DNA from: Bedellia somnulentella
Taxonomy: Eukaryota > Arthropoda > Insecta > Lepidoptera > Bedelliidae
Length of the DNA stretch: 64,000 nucleotides
Assembly (NCBI GenBank): GCA_963576735.1
Contig: OY755171.1
Coordinates: 20,248,182 to 20,312,181, forward strand
Reading direction: 5' to 3'
In this document: positions 56,596-64,000 of the stretch, piece by piece
How the letters are laid out: each line of letters opens with the position of its first letter
Position numbering within the stretch: the stretch's first letter is position 1
Translations under genes and position numbers: made by a program
The notes under the pieces: model-generated
Databases searched by the model: none
What the model saw: the letters and a program-made list of their open reading frames with translations, nothing else
What the model was told of the DNA's origin: nothing

Positions 56596-56835
56596 GTGTC
56601 GGTTTAGAATAGCACTACCCCATTTCTTCCGGTGGGTGTACGTAAGAGGCGACTAACGGTATGGGGCTATTAAGGGATTTTTGGGCGATGCTGTTGGAGA
56701 CCCATCACCAGCAACCTTTATTTTTACTATCTTTTCCCCACTCAAATTTCCAAAAGTGGCTGAGGAATTTCTAATTCTTTAGCTCTGGCTACCCCTTCCT
56801 GGGATTTATAGCCGTGAGTATATGTATGTATGTAC
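56596..56835 (+). mobile_element. SINE-A
   Basis: Lacks the first few bases; target duplication TAAGCGGTA at 56587-56595 and 56836-56844. Confidence 0.88.
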
Positions 56836-57430
56836 TAAGCGGTAAAACTTGAATATTATACTAAGGTTTGAAGTAGCAGAAAATCTGTTGATCACAGTCG
56901 TAAAACACCCAGTTTCATTACAATGGTTTTAGTTCATAAGCTGCTTATGTTTACCTGTTAATTGCTTTTCAAATTCACTAATGATGTTATTTTATATTTT
57001 TCAATCAGGGTTTAGGAAAAGGGGAGTATAAAGCCAAAAAGGGTTGTTAGAGAGATTAAATAAATGATTCTATAGTCAAATTGGTCCCATGGTAAAAGTT
57101 GTTTCGAATGATATACCTAAAAACCCCATTTTACCATTTGTTACATTCTGTATTTCAAGTCAAGTCTTAAGTCTAGGTCTAGATAAAATGTATCGATGTA
57201 CAGAACCATTAAAATTCAATGATTGCTCAACACCGAACCATTTATTCCGCTTTCAGTTATTGAAAGTTTTATTGAATGCTGATATATTTTATGTTTCATG
57301 AATTTACAGACAGAGTGGGATATTCTATTTACTTGTATTGTTGAAAAGACTATACAGTTTTCAATTAAAAATTATTAAAAAGAATGATATTATTCAAATT
57401 TATAATTATGTGAAAATACAATTTATAACT

Positions 57431-57666
57431 AACATACATATACTCACGGCTATAAGTCCCTAGAAGGGGTAGTCAGAGCTTAAGGAATTGGAAATTCCTC
57501 AGCCACTTTTGGAAAGTTGAGTGGGGAAAAGATGGTGATATAAAGGTTGATGGGTCTCCAACCGCATCGACCAAAAATCCCTTAAAAGCCCCAATACCGT
57601 TAGTCGCTTCTTACGTACACCTACCGGAAGAAATGGGGTAGTGCTATTCTAAGCCGACACTACACA
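57431..57666 (-). mobile_element. SINE-A
   Basis: Full-length minus-strand copy. Confidence 0.85.
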
Positions 57667-59279
57667 GTAATTTTCATTGAATACTGATATATTTTATGTT
57701 TTATGAATTTACCAACAGAGTAGGGTATTTTACTTATTTGTATTGTTGAAAAGATAGTTTTCAACAGCAATTATTAAAATTAACGATATCATTTATTAAT
57801 TAATTGATAACCATGTGAATTTTTTTATATTTAAAATATCAATAACTATTTTAAAAAATTAAAATATATCCAAGAATAAGAAATTAAATGTTACACTCGT
57901 CTACTCTTTTTTCAAGTTTAATTAAAAAGGAAATACATTTCTGTATTTATTCTAACTAAATTGTACTGGCAGTGCAATTAAGCTTTGAAGTTCAATAGAC
58001 AACCAAGAGGACATTCCATTCGGAAGGCAAACATTTGCAACAATAAAATAAAGTGCAAGTTGATGTTGACAAAAGCAATTGTGTCTGCGCTCCCATCGAG
58101 CAGACAAATCGATCTTGTTACAACCGACTTGGCGGTATTTGTTGGAATTTGTTCAATAAATGATCGTAAAGAATGGAGTACAGTAGTACCCTAAATGACT
58201 ATTTTTCTCATTAAAAGAACGAAAAAACTTTATTCAGTGCACAGGGAAAACATACAACAAGTAAAAAAATACAAATAAAAATACTAGTAAAAATAAAATT
58301 AGAAAAAGTAGCACTATGCAGTGAATTGGTCACTGGCTCAGCCACAGATGATGTTACCAACCGTGGCGCTGATTTTCAGCCAGTGCCATACAATTTAATT
58401 CGGCCGGCGAAAGCATAACGTTATGAAAATAAAATAACAAAACAAATTAAGACAGATACATAAATGTGTAAAAAATACTTGTTAATACAAAACAATCCGT
58501 TTTTTTCTTTTATCGAATGCCAAGGGTGTATTTTCTATGAGTAGGATAGTTTACTGAAAAAATTTAATAGCATTTACAAGCTAACCCGGCAAAGTTCGAA
58601 CCACCATATTTAGGTAGCGGACTTGACAAAAAACCCTTTTCGTTTTGCAATCTCCGCCCTACTTGCAGGCCCTTGCGGACTTTTAACAGTACCTTCATAG
58701 TCTAGCTATGACTTCTTAAATACTAGCCCTAACTCCAACTATAAATAAACCGACAAAATTAAAATCATTACTTTAAATCACAGACAACGCCGCCATAGAT
58801 CAGACGGTCTAGCACGAGCGCTATTTTACCGCCACGATATCGGTTAGAAGGTGCTGACAGTATACGATACAAGTAAATGTGATAGAGATGGCTGTTTTAT
58901 ACCACGCGATATCTAGTTAAAAGGTCGCTAATACTAGCTATGACACTGAATCTTCCCAGACAATGAAATTCAGGGTCATATACCACGCGAGTTGTGGACC
59001 TGACCTACACTTGGCAGCATTTCAACTATTCAGACACTGACTCTTATCTGCTCTTGAATTTTCCTTTTAGATACTGAAGATCATGGTAAAAAATTAAGCG
59101 CCTGGTTTTCTGTTCAGAAAAATGCTGATATTGTAAATGACACTTACGATAATAAATTTTTGGATTTACCTGTGTTTATTTTACGGTAGTTGTATTGTGT
59201 GTAAGAGTCACTCAAAATTAGTATGCTAATAACGGGTTTATTGACCTGCTATTTAAAACCTAAAACACACACAACGTAA
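57667..59279. other. No recognised feature
   Basis: Unassigned. An imperfect duplication of a GATATC-containing segment lies at about 58832-58950. No coding evidence. Confidence 0.5.
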
Positions 59280-59334
59280 TACATACATATACTCACGCCA
59301 TTAGTTCCCATTGAGGTAGGCAGAGACTATTGAT
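59280..59334 (-). mobile_element. LINE-R 3' fragment
   Basis: About 55 bp of the minus-strand LINE-R end is present (ACTCACGCCATTAGTTCCC). Confidence 0.7.
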
Positions 59335-59684
59335 AAACACTCTTCGCACTCATAATCATAGTTTCACTTTTATATTGGCTTCATGTCAATGTTCTCCATT
59401 CCTTATCAAAATTTACCTAGTTTGAGCTAAAGACGATAATAACATCTATAACATGACAAAAACCCATTCAAAAACTAAGCAGCAAAACCAAGATTCGGAA
59501 AGAAAGAACGTAAAGTATAGGTTTTAATTTTCGATTCGGGTTTCTACTCCTTATGTTTTTCAAAGATGAATAAATAAGGGCTTTGTTAATTATAAGATTT
59601 AAATTAAATATCCAAAGTTTTTGTTCGATATTATGCCTGGGAAGTGAAAACCCATAACCATACATAAATATTATATATAACATA

Positions 59685-60052
59685 GCAACCGTGATAGCCC
59701 AGTGGGTAGAACACTCGGTTATCGTGCAAACGACTAGTGTTCAAATCCTGGGTCGGGCCTACACCAATTTGTCTGTTCAAAAGACATATGTGTGGTTAAT
59801 TTATCATGGTTGTTAACGGTGAGGGAAAACATCGTGAGGAAACCCACATGGCTGAGTTGTACTTAGTTATGTGACAGTGTATTCTTAAAAACGGCGATAG
59901 GCCTGCCCCCTATCACGTGAGTACACTGTCCATGCAAAACGTGGGTACTATGAACACCAGGTGACAAAGTCACGTGATGTTCAGAAGTAATTAGTACCTC
60001 TGCCAACCCCTTCGGGGATATTCGGCGTGAACGTTTATGTTATTATGTTTAT
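59685..60052 (+). mobile_element. SINE-B, first head type
   Basis: Full length, with a target duplication TATAACATA at 59676-59684 and 60053-60061. Confidence 0.88.
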
Positions 60053-60476
60053 TATAACATAATAATAAATATTTTCCTATCAAAACTTCCATATGTAGCT
60101 GGAAACGGCAGGCCCTTATTGAGATTTATAGCCATAACTAAAAGTTTCCCCAACAATCATATATATTCAAACTAAACTTTGCACTCATATTATTTTGAAA
60201 TTGAAAATACTATAAGTTCTAAGTTATTCAGTTCTCGTACAGAGGCGTTCATAAGGTCTACGTAAGTTTTGCTCTTCATTAGCATAAATAAAAGTTACTC
60301 TGGCATGATGATGAAGCCCTGTGGCGAATTCTGAATAACTTTATACTTTACCTAGTATTTTATGTACCAGCGACATGTAGAATGACTAATATATTTCTGT
60401 TAAACTGTTTTTTTGCCCGCTCTTAATGAAACTTAGGAGTATTTTAGCTCCGTCAAGTCCAACATTCTTAAATTCT

Positions 60477-60681
60477 CAAACTCAAACATTCACGCCGTAC
60501 ATCCCCAAAGGGGTTGGCAGAGGTACTTTTACTTCTGAATTTCACTTGATATTGACACCTGGTGTTCAGAGTACCCACGTTTTGCTCGGAAAGTGTACTC
60601 ATGTGATAGGGGGCAGGTCTATCGCTGTTTTGTACGAATACACTGTCACATGACAAAGTACAACTTAGCCATGTGGGTTTC
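60477..60681 (-). mobile_element. SINE-B, 5'-truncated
   Basis: The 3' part of the unit, joined directly to a SINE-A 3' fragment (60690-60750). Confidence 0.75.
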
Positions 60682-60689
60682 TTATTCTG

Positions 60690-60750
60690 AAGCTCTACGG
60701 ACTCCCTTCTAGGGATTTATAGCCGTAAGTATATGTATATGTTTGTATGT
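60690..60750 (+). mobile_element. SINE-A 3' fragment
   Basis: CTAGGGATTTATAGCCGTAAG and a TATG-type tail only. Confidence 0.6.
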
Positions 60751-61138
60751 AAATATACTTGTACAGCTTAATCGTTTATTTTTCACTCCATCATTTACCT
60801 AAGACTCAAACGGTTCGTGACGCTTTCAACGAGAGGGAGCTAGGACAGTTTTCGCTTAATCATCAGTATGAAATAGCCGGCTTCCCTCGAACATGACAAA
60901 GTTGACCCCAGGCGTTTGATTTACGACGCATGAAAGCCTACGTGAAATATTGAGCGAAACAACGACCAATAACACAATAAACTAGTCACTTAAAGTATTA
61001 AGTAATCAATTACCATGTCAGTGGTTGAAGTTACGATCTAAATATTAATGCCTGTGAATTTGAGTGTAGATAATGCTGTGTTTTTATTTATTCTAGCATG
61101 AAATGTTAACGTTTAGGTTAGCATAATTGTAGCCGTTA

Positions 61139-61276
61139 CGCCCGATTCCTGAATTGAGTATTCAAGCTGAGAACGACTTAAGTATCGTTTTGTCTCATTC
61201 AGTTGTTAAGATTTCAATGCAACAGAACGATACTTAAGTTGTTCTCAGCTGGAATACTCAATTCAGAAATTGGTCG
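61139..61276. mobile_element. MITE-2 copy 3 (palindromic)
   Basis: It has the same palindrome in the opposite central orientation, flanked by TTA and TGA. Confidence 0.75.
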
Positions 61277-61592
61277 TGAGTATCATGTCTTTTTTTTTTC
61301 TATGATACTAATTTTATACATCGTCTTGTATATTATTATATAATGTACATTCTAAAGACCAAGCAAGGGTTGCACCGCAAGCGGTACACAGACCAAAAAA
61401 TATTATTTCTCGTGTTTCAATGTGTTTGCCGATCTGACGTACCATTAATAAAGATTACTGAGACAGCGAGTATCACAGCATTGTTTTTCTATATATTTTC
61501 ATACTTGCTTACAACTCACATTATATTGTTTAACAAATATACAGAAGCGGACGTAGCACCCAGATCAAGTTAGCCCCATAGCGAGATACAAC

Positions 61593-61757
61593 TCGACGAT
61601 ATTGTGTACAATACAGCAGCCAAGACGAAAAAACAAGCATCTATTTTCACAATGCAAATGATTGCATTTAGAGCGACGATATAGTGTACAATACACATAA
61701 CACAGCCAAGACTATTACATCTATTTTCACAATGCAAATGATTGCTCTTAGCGAAAA
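61593..61757 (+). repeat. Two tandem copies of an about 80-bp unit
   Basis: CGACGATATTGTGTACAAT and CGACGATATAGTGTACAAT each lead to a CATCTATTTTCACAATGCAA block. Function unknown. Confidence 0.65.
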
Positions 61758-62290
61758 CGAACCAGCGATGCTGAATCCAAAAGCGAATCACCTGAACACT
61801 AGATCTAAGAGATCGTAAATTAAATACTGTGACTTGTCCATCAGTTTTTAGTGTCTTGCATTTATAGCTGACGGATTATAACAAGTAGTTAGAATAAGGG
61901 GAAGTCGATAGTGAAGTGCGATATACGTCGACCTATATCTGCTTGTGGAATCAGCTTTTCTTACTTTTCCATTAATCATAATTACCTATACTAATTCCGC
62001 ACCTATACTAAAGAGATCGATCATAAATATAAATGGGTCTTTATTTTTGATTGATTGTTTTTTTTTAGTTGCTACTGTGATCATGGCTTGGTAAGGTTAG
62101 GAATATGTTTTTACAGAAAATCTATGTACTAGCGAGAGATTGCAGAGGCACTCTATGTTATAAAATACTTCAATACAACAAAAACAGGATATTCCCAAAG
62201 CCGCGTCAGCTGCTGCAGTTTCTGATTGCACTAAACTTTATAGGCTTGCCAGACACGATTTCTATTCGCTCCATTATTTTTGATAAAGTA

Positions 62291-62532
62291 CATACATACA
62301 TATACTCACGGCTATTAATCCCTAGAAGGGGTAGCCAGAGCTAAGGAATAAGAAATTCCTCAGCCACTTTTGTAAGCCACAGTTGTAAAATAAAGGTTGT
62401 TGGTGATGGCTCTCCAACCGCATCGACCAAAAATTAACCCTTAAAAAGCCCCAATACCGTTAGTCGCCTCTTACGTACACCCACCGGAAGAAATGGGGTA
62501 GTGCTATTCTAAGCCGACACTACACAGCTAAA
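62291..62532 (-). mobile_element. SINE-A
   Basis: Full length, with a target duplication GATAAAGTA at 62282-62290 and 62533-62541. Confidence 0.86.
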
Positions 62533-63007
62533 GATAAAGTATCTTTAATTAAAGCAAAACACTCACTTAGATGTGAATGTTAGGAAAATTTATGTTTTAC
62601 ACGTATGAGTAAATTGTCTCCCTCAATCAACAAAGATTTTATTTTTGCCAAATTGCTGCTGCCATACATATAAAGAACTACGAGGTAACATTTATGATTA
62701 ACCAGGAATAACACAATGCTATAAATGGGTGTGTTTTAATGTAATTATGGAGTAAAACTGTTCCATATAGAATACGTTTTCAGAACGGGAGACTGAAGTG
62801 ATATGAATTAAATGAAAACTTTTGTGAGGAGACATATGGATGTCAAGTTAGCAAGTTTTCGGAACGTACACGTTAGCGATCATTACTCTCTGATTACCCA
62901 AATGATATTGATAAGTAATCCTGAAAATGTGTGTTTTTGGCTGGGCATAAAAAAGGCTGATTTATGTAGTAAATATAATAAAGTATAGTGTCTGTGTAGT
63001 AAAGTAC

Positions 63008-63255
63008 TGTGTAGTGTCGGCTTAGAATAGCATTACCCCATGTCTTCCGGTGGATGTACGTAAGAGGCGACTAACGGTATTGGGGCATTTTAAGGGATTT
63101 TTGGGCAATGCGGTTGGAGACCCATCACCAACAACCTTTATTTTTACCACCTTTTCCCCACGCAACTTCCAAAAGTGGCTGAGGGATTTCTAATTCCTTA
63201 GCTCTGGCTACCCCTTCTAGGGATTTATAGCCGTGAGTATATGTATGTATGTATA
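63008..63255 (+). mobile_element. SINE-A
   Basis: Full-length plus-strand copy. No clear target duplication seen. Confidence 0.85.
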
Positions 63256-63261
63256 TAATAA

Positions 63262-63370
63262 AGGCAGACGGTGACTATCAATCGCAACTTCGTGCGATCC
63301 TGGCAAACCACTCAAGCTTCACTTACATTCAATTCATCAATCTTTTCATACAAGCTTTTATACAAATTTT
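63262..63370 (-). mobile_element. Degenerate LINE-R 3' fragment
   Basis: This resembles the LINE-R C-terminal block on the minus strand (CGATCCTGGCAAACCACTC), with many changes and no tail. It adjoins the SINE-A at 63008. Confidence 0.5.
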
Positions 63371-63595
63371 CATATGAATGTGTTCAAGACACGAAAAAGA
63401 TCGTCCCTTTTTGTGTATTTTAGTATTACAATTAAAACAATTACTGAATAGTTCAATATTTGTTTTAATTGTAATGTGCAATTGTGAAAGTCTTAGAAAA
63501 TACTATATTTTAGCATTGTGTTAAGATAACGTCAACAAATGAGCTCCATCTATAAGTAGGTAAGTTGTAATGGAAATTAGTTCAAGTATAAGTTT

Positions 63596-63835
63596 ATGCC
63601 GTGTAGTGCCGGCTTAGAATGTCGCCTTTCTACCCACGGGTGTCGTAAGAGGCGACTGAGGGTATTGGGGCTTTTTATTGGATTTTGGCGCGATGCGGTT
63701 GGAGACCCATCACCAAAAACCTTTATTTTACCGCCTCTTCCCCACTCAACTTCCGAAAGTGGCTGAGGAATTTATAATTCTTTGGCTCTGTCTACCCCTT
63801 TTAGGGAATTATAGCCGTGAGTATATGTATGTATG
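63596..63835 (+). mobile_element. SINE-A, second subfamily
   Basis: Target duplication TATAAGTTT at 63587-63595 and 63836-63844. A short deletion in the head removes the CACTAC arm. Confidence 0.88.
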
Positions 63836-64000
63836 TATAAGTTTTGGTTCTGCAAATATTTCATTGTAGAAATAATGAACCTAGAATCTGGCAATCTTCG
63901 CTCTGAAGGCCTAGCACTAACTATATTATTTCTTTACTCTGTCGGTTAGAATGAGATCAAAGTATAAGAAATTATGTAAGTGCGAAAGAGATGGCTGTTT

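Noticed and set aside
57985..58194. Frame of 69 codons in a repeat-free stretch
   Set aside because: No ATG at the start, no motif, and no splice or promoter support.
1..64000. CRISPR-like spacing of repeated units
   Set aside because: The repeats are dispersed SINEs on both strands with target duplications; there is no array of short direct repeats with unique spacers.

Overview
This window is eukaryotic. It is AT-rich, intron-containing DNA packed with short interspersed repeats, and its repeat types (tRNA-headed SINEs, RTE-like and CR1-like LINEs, Helitrons with TC...CTAG ends, PIF/Harbinger- and hAT-type MITEs) point to an insect, most likely a moth or butterfly (Lepidoptera). There is no operon structure, CRISPR array or bacterial signal.

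The only host gene I can support is an otopetrin-like proton channel gene on the minus strand. Eight exons run from about 44.70 kb (start codon) down to 2.70 kb. All have canonical splice sites, all junction phases agree, and together they encode about 399 residues: a Ser/Pro/Gly-rich cytoplasmic N-terminus followed by the first five or so membrane segments. The 3' exons lie beyond the left edge. The first intron is about 16 kb, and the introns are filled with mobile elements. A degenerate partial copy of exon 6, with its own splice donor, lies about 70 bases downstream of exon 6.

Repeat layout. SINE-A (about 250 bp, not clearly tRNA-derived) has roughly 19 good copies plus fragments. SINE-B (about 370 bp, tRNA-headed) has 13 copies. 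SINE-C (tRNA-headed) has three. An RTE-like LINE (here LINE-R) has one large 5'-truncated copy at 36.0-43.0 kb and many short 3' fragments. LINE-R, SINE-A and SINE-B end in the same kind of 3' tail, a small C/G hairpin followed by a GCGTGA-type motif and a TATG repeat, so LINE-R is the probable driver of both SINEs. A CR1-like LINE (37,469-42,693) with two intact ORFs sits inside the 36-kb LINE-R copy. At 24.1-25.6 kb a short LTR element with identical LTRs, a tRNA-Tyr primer-binding site and only an env-like coding remnant has landed inside a SINE-A.

Right part (44.8-64 kb), upstream of the otopetrin start: copies of two Harbinger-type MITEs, an isolated restriction-enzyme-like nuclease ORF from a retroelement, a broken Helitron helicase, a perfect 172-bp inverted repeat around a 399-bp spacer, a 568-bp hAT element with an 8-bp target duplication, and more SINEs. 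I found no second host gene there.

The most notable observations are the shared LINE/SINE tail, a T TTT TTA slippery heptamer exactly placed at the ORF1/ORF2 overlap of the CR1-like element, two inversions of twin-priming type bounded by target duplications, the env-only LTR element, and the long perfect inverted repeat. All identifications come from reading the sequence; no database search was run.
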